Assembly (NCBI GenBank): GCA_013791745.1
Contig: VMTH01000163.1
Location: 1-32,574, forward strand
Source: Candidatus Omnitrophota bacterium
GTDB lineage: Bacteria > CG03
Direction: 5' to 3'
Length of the DNA stretch: 32,574 nt
In this document: positions 16,198 through 23,605 of the stretch, one piece after another
Layout: each line of letters begins with the position of its first letter
Numbering within the stretch: the first letter of the stretch is position 1
Notes under the pieces: model-generated
The model's database searches: none
The model's input: the letters and a program-made list of their open reading frames with translations, nothing else
Told to the model about the DNA's origin: nothing
Program-made: the position numbers and the translations under genes

Positions 16198-16949
16198 AAA
16201 GATTCAGGACGGGGATATATCTTCCCAGCGTTTTCACGGCGATCAATATTGGCTGCGGTTTTATGTCTGTTCTCTTCGCCCTTCAGGATAAATATTCTCT
16301 GGCCGCCTGGCTCATCGTTATAGGATGGGCGATGGATTCCATGGACGGTTATTTGGCCCGCATGACAAACACCGACTCCAAATTCGGTATGGAATTTGAC
16401 AGCATAGCGGATATGGCGTCTTTCGGCATGGCCCCGGCTCTGCTTGTGTGGATATACTACCTCAAGGATTTTCGCCTCGGATGGGCTGTCTGCCTTTTGT
16501 TTGTTCTGACCGTGGCGATCAGGCTGGCCCGCTACAACACTTCCGCTTCCTCTGAAGAGAAATCGCCTTATTTTGAGGGCCTTCCGTCGCCGGCGGCCGC
16601 GGGAATACTGGCTGCTTTTGTCCTGCTGATGGAAATATACAAGGCGGATTCCCCCAAACGGAGTTTCAGGTTTCTTGTTGAAAGAGCGCCGCTTTTCGCT
16701 CACATCCTGCCGTTTATAATAATACTTATCTCATTCCTGATGCTGACAAAATTGAGATACCCCCACGGGAGCAGATTCAAACTCACGGGTATGCTGCCTA
16801 TGAGGGTTTTCATAATAACGATCGTGTGGCTGGTGCTTTTCGTGATGTATCCGGAAAGCGTTATATCGCTGATGCTCATAGCCTATCTGCTCTACGGATT
16901 GCTGGATATTGTCATCAGGACAATCAGGATGAGGAAGGAAAGAGACTGA
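16188..16949 (+). CDS. pssA: CDP-diacylglycerol-serine O-phosphatidyltransferase
   Basis: Integral membrane enzyme that makes phosphatidylserine from CDP-diacylglycerol and serine. 253 residues with about eight hydrophobic segments. The CDP-alcohol phosphotransferase motif is DSMDGYLARM followed by GMEFDSIADMASFG, and the SFGMAPA sequence after it is typical of PssA. Two ATG codons compete: 16188 and 16194. The latter overlaps the psd stop as ATGA; neither has a convincing ribosome-binding site. Its stop overlaps the leuA start (TGATG). It supplies Psd, the gene before it. Confidence 0.92.
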   Translation: MEMKRFRTGIYLPSVFTAINIGCGFMSVLFALQDKYSLAAWLIVIGWAMDSMDGYLARMTNTDSKFGMEFDSIADMASFGMAPALLVWIYYLKDFRLGWAVCLLFVLTVAIRLARYNTSASSEEKSPYFEGLPSPAAAGILAAFVLLMEIYKADSPKRSFRFLVERAPLFAHILPFIIILISFLMLTKLRYPHGSRFKLTGMLPMRVFIITIVWLVLFVMYPESVISLMLIAYLLYGLLDIVIRTIRMRKERD

Positions 16950-18454
16950 TGTCCGGAAAAATAATCATATTTGACACGACTCTGCGCGACGGAGAGCAGT
17001 CACCGGGCGCATCGCTTACGAGTGACCAGAAACTCATAATAGCGCGCGAGCTCGAGAAGATGAAAGTGGACGTTATAGAGGCGGGTTTTGCCATATCCTC
17101 ACCCGACGATTATAAGAGCATAGAAAGGATTTCATCCGTTTTGAAGAATGTGACGGTGTGTTCGCTCGCGCGGGCCGTTGAAAAAGATATTGCCGCCGCC
17201 GCAGGCGCCCTTTCCAGCGCCCGGCATAAACGCATACACACTTTTATTGCCACCTCTCCCGTGCACATGAAATACAAGCTCAGGATGTCAAAGGCCGAGG
17301 TTGTATCCCACGCCGTGGGAGCGGTAAAACTGGCGCGCGGATATTGCGACGAAGTGGAATTCTCCTGCGAGGACGCCACCAGGAGTGATAAAAAATTCCT
17401 CCGCGAAATAATTGAAAAAGTCATATCCGCCGGAGCCGGTATAATAAACATTCCCGATACCGTCGGTTATGCCTATCCGGAAGAGATGGGAAAACTCATA
17501 AGTTATCTTCTGGCCAATGTGAAGAATTCGCACAAAGCCGTTTTTTCGGTGCACTGCCACAATGACCTGGGACTGGGCACGGCAAATTCCCTTGCGGCGG
17601 TTATCGCCGGAGCCGGTCAGGTGGAATGCACGATCAACGGCCTGGGAGAGCGCGCCGGGAACGCGGCCCTGGAAGAAATAGTCATGGCCCTGAAAGTGCG
17701 TTTCCCGAAAATAAAAACCGGCGTTGACACTCACGCTATAGCGCGCGTGTCGGGGATGGTCTCGCACATGACCGGCATCGCCGTGCAGCCGAATAAAGCC
17801 GTCGTCGGATCCAACGCTTTCGCCCATGAGGCCGGCATCCATCAGGACGGTGTGCTCAAAAAAGCCCAGACATACGAGATAATGAAGCCGGAAGATGTGG
17901 GGATATCGGGTTCGCGGCTCGTTCTCGGAAAGCATTCCGGCCGCGCGGCTCTGGATAAAAAGCTGAAAGATCTCGGTTTTCAGGTCGGAAAAGACAAACT
18001 GGATGAGATATTTGTCGAGTTTAAAAAACTGGCTGACAAAAAGAAAAAGGTTTATGACGAAGATATAATAGCGCTCATAGAAAAGGACATGGGCAGAAGA
18101 GACGGCTTTGAGCTGAAAAATTTTGAGGTGCACACCACACCGTCCGGCTCAAAGGGAAAGGTGACGCTCAAAAAAGGCGGAAAGATATTCAGGGGCGAGG
18201 CCTCCGGCGACGGGCCCGTTGACAGCGTGCTCAAGGCGGTGGAGGCGGTCAGCGGCAGGAAGGGGAAACTCACTGATTATCATGTGAAGTCCATTACTGT
18301 CGGAAAAGACGCGCAGGGCGAGGTGCGGCTCAGGGCGGCTTTCGGAAAAAAAGTGTTCGCGGGCGTCTCATCATCCACGGATATAATAGAGGCCTCCATA
18401 CTGGCATACCTTTCCGCTCTCAACAAACTTGAATTGCGGAATATCAAAGGATGA
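16949..18454 (+). CDS. leuA: 2-isopropylmalate synthase
   Basis: First committed step of leucine synthesis: acetyl-CoA plus 2-oxoisovalerate to 2-isopropylmalate. 501 residues. The TIM barrel has DTTLRDGEQSPGAS (residues 8-21), the metal-binding SVHCHNDLGLGTANS, GLGERAGNAALEE, and NAFAHEAGIHQDGVLK. The C-terminal LeuA dimer/regulatory domain (about 390-501) is present, including DGPVDSVLKAVEA, so feedback inhibition by leucine is expected. The start overlaps the pssA stop. The full C-terminal domain and the leuCDB neighbours favour LeuA over homocitrate or citramalate synthase. Confidence 0.95.
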   Translation: MSGKIIIFDTTLRDGEQSPGASLTSDQKLIIARELEKMKVDVIEAGFAISSPDDYKSIERISSVLKNVTVCSLARAVEKDIAAAAGALSSARHKRIHTFIATSPVHMKYKLRMSKAEVVSHAVGAVKLARGYCDEVEFSCEDATRSDKKFLREIIEKVISAGAGIINIPDTVGYAYPEEMGKLISYLLANVKNSHKAVFSVHCHNDLGLGTANSLAAVIAGAGQVECTINGLGERAGNAALEEIVMALKVRFPKIKTGVDTHAIARVSGMVSHMTGIAVQPNKAVVGSNAFAHEAGIHQDGVLKKAQTYEIMKPEDVGISGSRLVLGKHSGRAALDKKLKDLGFQVGKDKLDEIFVEFKKLADKKKKVYDEDIIALIEKDMGRRDGFELKNFEVHTTPSGSKGKVTLKKGGKIFRGEASGDGPVDSVLKAVEAVSGRKGKLTDYHVKSITVGKDAQGEVRLRAAFGKKVFAGVSSSTDIIEASILAYLSALNKLELRNIKG

Positions 18455-18457
18455 TCT

Positions 18458-19696
18458 ATGAATTACGTTGAAAATATTCTATCTCACGCCTCGGGAAGAA
18501 AAAGTGTTTCCGCGGGGGAATATATAGAGGCCCGCTGCGACACGGTTCTGATGAACGATGTGACGGGGCCCTTGGCGGTGAAAGAATTCCTCAAAAGAGG
18601 AAAGAAGATAAAGAACCCCGGGTCGGTGGTGATCGTCTGTGATCACTTCACGCCCAATAAAGACATCCAATCCGCTGAAAATGTGAAATTCCTGAGGGAT
18701 TTTGCTAAAAAGCAGAAGATAAAGTTTTTTGAGATCGGCGACGGCGGCGTCGAGCATGTCATTCTGCCGGAGAAAGGAATCGTCAAGCCCGGCGACGTTG
18801 TCATAGGCGCGGATTCTCACACCTGCACATACGGGGCGCTGGGCGCTTTTTCCACAGGCGTCGGTTCCACCGATGCGGCTTTCGCCATGCTCACCGGAAA
18901 GATCTGGTTTATGGTGCCGGAGGTCATGGAATTTGTTTACAGCGGCAAAAAAGGAAAATTCATAACAGGCAAGGATCTTATTCTCCTGACCATCGGGAAG
19001 GTAGGCGTCTTCGGCGCGAATTACAAAGCCATGAAATTCGCGGGGCCTGTCATACGCGCTCTTTCAATGGATGAGAGATTCACCATGTGCAACATGGCCA
19101 TTGAGGCCGGCGGAAAAGCCGGTTTTGTCGTGCCGGATAAAAAAACCGCGGAGTATATCAAGGGGCGTCCGGGTAAGAAGGCCAGGGTTTTCGCCGACGG
19201 AGCTTCGGCTCAGATACTCAAAATGGATATAAGCTCCGTTAAGCCTCTTGTCGCCGCGCCGCATCTTCCCGATAAAGTGGGGCCCGCCGAGAAAATGAAT
19301 AAAGTAAAAATAGACCAGGCCGTCATAGGTTCCTGCACAAACGGCAGGATAAGCGATTTCGCGCAGGCGGCGAAGATAATGAAAGGCAGGAAGATAAGCG
19401 CCGGACTGCGCTGTATAATCCTTCCCGGCAGTCAGCAAGTCTATGCCGAGGCCTTGAAGAAAGGTTACATAGAGACATTCCTGAAAGCGGGTTGCGTTAT
19501 CGCGCCGCCCACCTGCGGGCCGTGCCTGGGCGGCCACATGGGGATACTCGCTGGCGGAGAAACGGCGATATCCACGACCAACAGGAATTTTGTCGGCAGG
19601 ATGGGGGCCATCAGCTCCCGTGTGTATCTTGCCTCACCCTACACGGCGGCCGCCTCGGCGCTCAGGGGGCGTATAATATCGCCGGAACAGCTTTAG
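18458..19696 (+). CDS. leuC: 3-isopropylmalate dehydratase large subunit
   Basis: Large, iron-sulfur subunit of isopropylmalate isomerase. At 412 residues it is the compact form shared with archaeal isopropylmalate/homoaconitate isomerases rather than the ~465-residue E. coli form. The three cluster Cys lie in IGSCTNGRISDF and PPTCGPCLGGHMG; GADSHTCTYGALGAFSTGVGS and TTNRNFVGRMG are also diagnostic. It starts three bases after leuA and is followed by leuD after 20 bases that include a GGAGAG site. Context with leuA and leuB supports leucine rather than lysine synthesis. Confidence 0.94.
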   Translation: MNYVENILSHASGRKSVSAGEYIEARCDTVLMNDVTGPLAVKEFLKRGKKIKNPGSVVIVCDHFTPNKDIQSAENVKFLRDFAKKQKIKFFEIGDGGVEHVILPEKGIVKPGDVVIGADSHTCTYGALGAFSTGVGSTDAAFAMLTGKIWFMVPEVMEFVYSGKKGKFITGKDLILLTIGKVGVFGANYKAMKFAGPVIRALSMDERFTMCNMAIEAGGKAGFVVPDKKTAEYIKGRPGKKARVFADGASAQILKMDISSVKPLVAAPHLPDKVGPAEKMNKVKIDQAVIGSCTNGRISDFAQAAKIMKGRKISAGLRCIILPGSQQVYAEALKKGYIETFLKAGCVIAPPTCGPCLGGHMGILAGGETAISTTNRNFVGRMGAISSRVYLASPYTAAASALRGRIISPEQL

Positions 19697-19716
19697 GGAT
19701 TTAAAACGGAGAGAAA

Positions 19717-20211
19717 ATGAAAAATATAATAAAAGGCCGCGCTTATGTCGTCGGGGATTCTGTGGACACGGATGTGATAATACCGGCGAGGTTTCTCACG
19801 ACTGATAACGCGGATGAACTGGCCGCGCACTGCATGGAAGACCTGGATAAAGATTTCAGCAAAAAGGTGAAGACGGGCGATATCATCGTCGCCGGAGACA
19901 ACTTCGGCTGCGGCTCCTCGCGCGAACACGCGCCCATAGCCATAAAGGCATCTGGCATCTCGGCCGTCATAGCAAAATCGTTCGCGAGGATTTTTTTCCG
20001 CAACTGCATAAACATAGGCCTCATGGTTTTTGTCTGTGACATGAAAAAAGACACCCGCCCGGGCGATGAGATAACGGTTGACATGCAGAAGGGCGAGATC
20101 GCCAACGCCCGCACGAAAAAGATTTATCAGGTGAAGCCCGTTCCGGAATTCATAAAGAAAATAGTGTCGTCCGGCGGCCTTCTGAATTATGCCGTTCAAA
20201 GGAGAAAATGA
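19717..20211 (+). CDS. leuD: 3-isopropylmalate dehydratase small subunit
   Basis: Small swivel-domain subunit that pairs with LeuC. 164 residues. Family marks are [14 protein letters not shown] near the N-terminus, [16 protein letters not shown] with the substrate-specificity loop, and [17 protein letters not shown]. The short length fits the compact LeuCD pair. GGAGAG precedes the ATG. The stop overlaps the region of the leuB ribosome-binding site, and leuB starts two bases after it. Confidence 0.94.
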   Translation: MKNIIKGRAYVVGDSVDTDVIIPARFLTTDNADELAAHCMEDLDKDFSKKVKTGDIIVAGDNFGCGSSREHAPIAIKASGISAVIAKSFARIFFRNCINIGLMVFVCDMKKDTRPGDEITVDMQKGEIANARTKKIYQVKPVPEFIKKIVSSGGLLNYAVQRRK

Positions 20212-20212
20212 G

Positions 20213-21268
20213 ATGAAAAAGCACAAGATAGCGGTTATAGGCGGAGACGGAACAGGGCCGGAAGTCGTCGCGGAAGGGCTGAAAGTCCTTAAAGCGGCCT
20301 CAAAAAAGTTCGGCTTTGAGTATGAGACGACAATGCTGGACTGGGGCGGCGAGAGATACATGAGGACCCACGAGGTCATACCCGCCGACGGCATAGAAAC
20401 ACTGAAAAAATTCGACGCCATATATCTGGGCGCGATCGGCCATCCCGACGTGAAACCGGGGATACTTGAAAAAGGCCTTCTTCTGAAAATGAGATACGAT
20501 CTTGAGCAGTACATAAACCACAGGCCCGTCAAGCTCTATCCCGGAGTGTGGACGCCGATCAAGGACAAGGGCCCGGATGATATAGACTATGTTGTAGTGA
20601 GGGAAAACAACGAGGGCCTTTATAAGGGCCTTGGCGAATTCAAGAACAAGGGCACTAAGGACGAGGTGGCTCTTCAGACATCCTATAACACGAGGCGCGG
20701 CGTTGAGCGCTGCATAAGATACGCTTTTGAATTCACAAGAAAAAGGAACAAGAGAAAACAGCTCACGCTCTGTGGAAAGACAAATGTTCTCACCTACGCG
20801 TGGGATCTCTGGGAAAGGACTTTTTATGAGGTCGCCAAGGAGTTCCCGGACATAAAAACAGATTACACGCATGTTGACGCCACCTGTATGTGGATGGTGA
20901 AAAACCCGGAATGGTTTGACGTTATCGTCACGGACAACATGTTCGGCGATATAATCACCGATCTCGCGGCGATGACGCAGGGCGGAATGGGAATAGCCGC
21001 CGGCGGAAACATTAATCCGGAGGGCGTGTCCATGTTCGAGCCCATAGGCGGTTCCGCGCCCAAATACACGGGTAAAAATGTCATCAATCCACTGGCCGCT
21101 ATATGTTCGCTCGGGATGCTGCTTTCAAACATCGGCGAAGAAGAAGCCGCGGTCGCCGTTGAAAAAGCGGTGATGACGGCCACGGCCGGAAAAATCAAAT
21201 CCATGTCGGCAGGCAAAATGGGCATGGGCACGACGGAAGTCGGCGATTACGTAGCAAGCCTTATCTGA
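20213..21268 (+). CDS. leuB: 3-isopropylmalate dehydrogenase
   Basis: NAD-dependent oxidative decarboxylation of 3-isopropylmalate to 2-oxoisocaproate. 351 residues. The ATG at 20213 follows GGAGAA at 20201-20206; it gives the normal start MKKHKIAVIGGDGTGPEVV. Other motifs: LLKMRYDLEQYINHRPVKLYP, VVRENNEGLY, the metal-binding DNMFGDIITDLAA, and GGSAPKYTGKNVINP. The beta-decarboxylating dehydrogenase family also includes isocitrate, homoisocitrate and tartrate enzymes, so substrate is assigned mainly from the leuACD neighbours. It is the last gene of the ilv-leu run; no clear terminator follows. Confidence 0.9.
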   Translation: MKKHKIAVIGGDGTGPEVVAEGLKVLKAASKKFGFEYETTMLDWGGERYMRTHEVIPADGIETLKKFDAIYLGAIGHPDVKPGILEKGLLLKMRYDLEQYINHRPVKLYPGVWTPIKDKGPDDIDYVVVRENNEGLYKGLGEFKNKGTKDEVALQTSYNTRRGVERCIRYAFEFTRKRNKRKQLTLCGKTNVLTYAWDLWERTFYEVAKEFPDIKTDYTHVDATCMWMVKNPEWFDVIVTDNMFGDIITDLAAMTQGGMGIAAGGNINPEGVSMFEPIGGSAPKYTGKNVINPLAAICSLGMLLSNIGEEEAAVAVEKAVMTATAGKIKSMSAGKMGMGTTEVGDYVASLI

Positions 21269-21285
21269 GCGCCGCGGCCCTTTGT

Positions 21286-21314
21286 TTGACAAAAACGCAC
21301 AATTGTGAGACAAT
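21286..21314 (+). promoter_or_regulatory. Toxin-antitoxin promoter
   Basis: A perfect TTGACA (21286-21291) and GACAAT (21309-21314, four of six) are separated by 17 bases. The TGTACA operator begins three bases downstream, so bound antitoxin would cover the transcription start. Confidence 0.65.
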
Positions 21315-21315
21315 G

Positions 21316-21334
21316 ATGTACATAAAGATGTACG
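21316..21334. promoter_or_regulatory. YefM-type operator: paired TGTACA motifs
   Basis: The perfect palindrome ATGTACAT (core TGTACA at 21317-21322) is followed by a second, imperfect core TGTACG (21329-21334). Centres are 12 bases apart. The E. coli yefM-yoeB operator is known to hold two TGTACA-core repeats with 12-base centre spacing, so this is a probable autoregulatory site for the antitoxin and toxin complex. Confidence 0.7.
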
Positions 21335-21352
21335 TTTTAAGGGAGGTATGAT

Positions 21353-21613
21353 ATGACGACACTCACAGCCACGGATGCCCGCCGCGAGTTTTTTGATATT
21401 ATCAACGGCGCGGCAAAAAGCCACAAAATATACAGGATCAGTCACCGCAAGGGCGCGACGGTGCTTATGTCCGAAGACGACTACGAAAGCCTGATAGAAT
21501 CGCTGGAGCTTCTTTCTATTCCCGGCTTCAGGGCGAGTATGAAAAAGTCTGTTCGCCAAATGAAAAAAGGCGAGACATTTTCCTTTGAAGAGGTGTTAGG
21601 GAAAAAAAAGTGA
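21353..21613 (+). CDS. Phd/YefM-family antitoxin
   Basis: Antitoxin of 86 residues that should bind the operator upstream and neutralise the toxin encoded next. The N-terminal DNA-binding part shows the family pattern: TLTATDARREFFDIINGA, then the KIYRISHRKGATVLMSEDDYESLIESLELL segment characteristic of Phd/YefM. The C-terminal ~30 residues (MKKSVRQMKKGETFSFEEVLG) are the expected toxin-wrapping tail. GGGAGG at 21341-21346 precedes the ATG. Its stop overlaps the toxin start, so the two proteins are coupled. The TGTACA operator makes YefM the best subfamily match. Confidence 0.88.
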   Translation: MTTLTATDARREFFDIINGAAKSHKIYRISHRKGATVLMSEDDYESLIESLELLSIPGFRASMKKSVRQMKKGETFSFEEVLGKKK

Positions 21614-21867
21614 CGTCGTATAAAATCCGCTTTACCAAAGAAGCGGTTAAGGATGTTAAGAAACTGACGCCGAGGTTGAAACAAAAACTTAAAACCCTGC
21701 TCCTGGATGAGGTGGCGGCTTCTCCTTATTCGGGCAAGAAATTGATCGGCGATCTGGAAGGATTCTATTCACTGCGCCTCACTTATAAAGACCGTATCAT
21801 CTATTCGGTCGATTCGAAAAGCCGCACGGTGTTCATCCACAAAACGCGAACCCATTATGGCGACTGA
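21610..21867 (+). CDS. RelE/ParE-superfamily toxin (Txe/YoeB or RelE-like)
   Basis: An 85-residue basic toxin with a GTG start inside the antitoxin stop. It opens YKIRFTKEAVKDVKKLTPRLKQKL and carries SGKKLIGDLEGFYSLRL and DRIIYSVDSKSRTVFIHKTRTHYGD; the middle and end are typical of ribosome-dependent mRNA endonucleases of this superfamily. The C-terminal THYGD is close to, but not the same as, the catalytic RYHY-type ends of YoeB. Activity is inferred from family. The downstream AT-rich genes begin directly after it. Confidence 0.85.
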   Translation: MTSYKIRFTKEAVKDVKKLTPRLKQKLKTLLLDEVAASPYSGKKLIGDLEGFYSLRLTYKDRIIYSVDSKSRTVFIHKTRTHYGD

Positions 21868-21928
21868 CATAAGAAAAAGGGGACGGAAAAAGAGGATGCG
21901 CTTAATATTTTCAAAGGGATGTAATAAT

Positions 21929-22390
21929 ATGCGTAATAAAATAATGAAGTTGGCGGGGTTGGGTTGGATGGTTTTGGCGGTATCGTATGTTAACGCATTA
22001 AATATAGAACAGACAAAGGGGCCGCGCATTGTCCTTGAAGAAGAAGAGATAACTTTGATGGAAGATGGTAAAGAAATACAGAAAATATTAGTCAGTGAAT
22101 CAAGCCAGGAAAAAGACGAGATATTAAATATGGTTAGAGAAAAAGTGTTAAGAAAATTAGGAGTGAAATCTGATCAAGAAATCAGGGCAGGGGAATTATG
22201 GGATCAATATAATGGAGAAGTTGATAAGTTGTTAAAGGTAGAAAAGGTCAAAGACCGGAAATTAAAATTTATTGATATTGATAAGGATGGTAAAGCGTTT
22301 AAAGAAGTAATCTTGCGAACTGAATTCAGGATTGATGAAGAATTAGATAAATCAAAAAAAAACTGTGAAGATAAGGAGGCAAATAAGTAA
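21929..22390 (+). CDS. Secreted protein of unknown function, 5' part of a gene interrupted at an A9 tract
   Basis: As read, a 153-residue exported protein. The ATG at 21929 has AAAGGGA about ten bases upstream and gives a signal peptide (MRNKIMKLAGLGWMVLAVSYVNA); an earlier in-frame ATG at 21857 overlaps the toxin and hides the signal. The mature part is highly charged, with no recognised domain. The frame reaches an A9 run at 22354-22362 and then ends in a lysine/glutamate-rich tail (NCEDKEANK). Dropping one A would join it without a stop to the following gene, giving one protein of about 350 residues, so this is probably the N-terminal half of a longer gene. AT-rich compared with the flanking genes. 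Confidence 0.6.
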   Translation: MRNKIMKLAGLGWMVLAVSYVNALNIEQTKGPRIVLEEEEITLMEDGKEIQKILVSESSQEKDEILNMVREKVLRKLGVKSDQEIRAGELWDQYNGEVDKLLKVEKVKDRKLKFIDIDKDGKAFKEVILRTEFRIDEELDKSKKNCEDKEANK

Positions 22391-22982
22391 AAATGCAAAA
22401 ATCAGTGAGAATGGGAAGTATGCTGTTATTGGTACCGGTATCGGTACTATTGACGTAATTAACAATGATGGCACTGAGATATCTTTTCGAGGGGAAGGCC
22501 CCAGCGAGTCGCGCCTTGAATTATTGGATAACAACGGGAATGTTTTATGGGAGAAGAAATTTGTTGAGGGTAGATGTCCTAATTTCATGGATTGTATTAT
22601 TGCGCAAAACGGTATAGTAGCGGTTATCATAGGCAAAGGAATTGAAATTGGAGAAGATATTCTCCATGCATATAACACCAACGGCGACGAAATTCTTGTT
22701 TATCCGAAAAAAATCGGGGAAGCATACCCGGGTGGCGCGGGCGATATGAGAATTTCTCCAAACGGAAGATATCTTGCCGTTCAGGTTGGTTTTCTTTATC
22801 CTACAGCGAGCAAAAAAGTATTCTTTGATTTACAAAGCGGGAGTTTATGGAAAGCGGATAAACCTTATGTAGTCTATGAAATAACTAATGAGGGCCAGGC
22901 AAAAGTTGATTATTATGATGCGGATAAGAAAAAACTGAGTGCAACAGAGACAATAGATTTTAAGAAGTATTTAGAAGAATAG
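22365..22982 (+). CDS. Propeller-like protein, 3' part of the gene interrupted at the A9 tract
   Basis: 205 residues if read from the GTG at 22365, which overlaps the previous frame by 26 bases. Two repeats resemble beta-propeller blades: NAKISENGKYAVIGTG followed by LELLDNNGNVLWEKKF, and DMRISPNGRYLAVQVG followed by KVFFDLQSG. There is no signal peptide of its own, and the blade begins immediately, as expected if the true N-terminus is the preceding frame. Joined through a shorter A tract the two read as one exported protein. The GTG start does have AGGAGG, but after rather than before it, so independent initiation is doubtful. Function unknown. Base composition is AT-rich. Confidence 0.55.
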   Translation: MKIRRQISKNAKISENGKYAVIGTGIGTIDVINNDGTEISFRGEGPSESRLELLDNNGNVLWEKKFVEGRCPNFMDCIIAQNGIVAVIIGKGIEIGEDILHAYNTNGDEILVYPKKIGEAYPGGAGDMRISPNGRYLAVQVGFLYPTASKKVFFDLQSGSLWKADKPYVVYEITNEGQAKVDYYDADKKKLSATETIDFKKYLEE

Positions 22983-22984
22983 AT

Positions 22985-23407
22985 ATGAGAAGAAAAATTT
23001 TAATTTCACTTGCTTTTGTTTTCATGTTCCTAAGTTTCCAAACGGGTTTATTGTTATCCCAAACAATAACTCCACCTTGGTTATGGTCGATAACATCCGA
23101 CTATGGGCCGAGGATGTTAGGTTCTACATGGAATTTCCATGGAGGAATAGATTATGACGGTGGAATTGATGAAGATATTTATGCTGTTGAAGGCGGAACT
23201 ATAAATTCATTGGGATGGGATAGCAAAGCCAATAAATATATTGCAATACAAGGTTCGCATGGACGTTGGGCATATATTCATATTTTTAGTGCTGAAACAG
23301 TACCAGTGGTTGCCGATGATTGGGAGATGAGAATGGCTAAGTTAATTAAGAGCCCATCCGATATCGCTAATGAAGAGGAAAAAGAAGGGAAAAAGGGACG
23401 TCCTTAA
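22985..23407 (+). CDS. Truncated M23-family (LytM-like) peptidase, exported
   Basis: 140 residues with a signal peptide (ISLAFVFMFLSFQTGLLLS). The following part matches the start of an M23 peptidoglycan endopeptidase: SDYGPR, then FHGGIDYDGGI with His52 and Asp56 of the zinc-binding HxxxD motif, AVEGGTI, and YIHIF with His99 in place of the usual YGHL. The final HLHFE-type HxH motif is missing; after His99 the sequence turns into a charged tail (EEEKEGKKGRP). So the protein is probably inactive or a broken gene. A one-base shift in the A5 run before the stop would extend it by about 20 acidic residues but would not restore HxH. AT-rich like its upstream neighbours. Confidence 0.6.
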   Translation: MRRKILISLAFVFMFLSFQTGLLLSQTITPPWLWSITSDYGPRMLGSTWNFHGGIDYDGGIDEDIYAVEGGTINSLGWDSKANKYIAIQGSHGRWAYIHIFSAETVPVVADDWEMRMAKLIKSPSDIANEEEKEGKKGRP

Positions 23408-23534
23408 TATTTTAGATTTGGTTGATGATATAATTAGTGACTGCTGCAAAGATGAAGATGAGTAAATTATGAGCAAAGACTGATGGTATTTAATTTGCGG
23501 AAAATATTAACACGACTATTTTGTGGACGCTGTC

Positions 23535-23563
23535 TTGACAATTTTCAAGAGAGATTTGAAGAT
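23535..23563 (+). promoter_or_regulatory. Possible promoter of the moxR-bat operon
   Basis: A perfect TTGACA at 23535-23540 precedes a poor GAAGAT (three of six) at 23558-23563 with 17-base spacing. The 198 bases between the M23 fragment and moxR hold no other gene-like signal, apart from the short possible frame continuation to 23465. Confidence 0.35.
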
Positions 23564-23605
23564 TTTTCATGCATTTAAGAAGCAGGGTTATAAATGGAGG
23601 GAAAT

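Noticed and set aside
17288-18133. Minus-strand frame of 281 codons opposite leuA
   Set aside because: Explained by the codon bias of leuA; no start signal or domain.
21267-21285. GC-rich palindrome GCCGCGGC after leuB as a terminator
   Set aside because: It has no loop and only a weak T-rich tail, so a terminator call is not supported.
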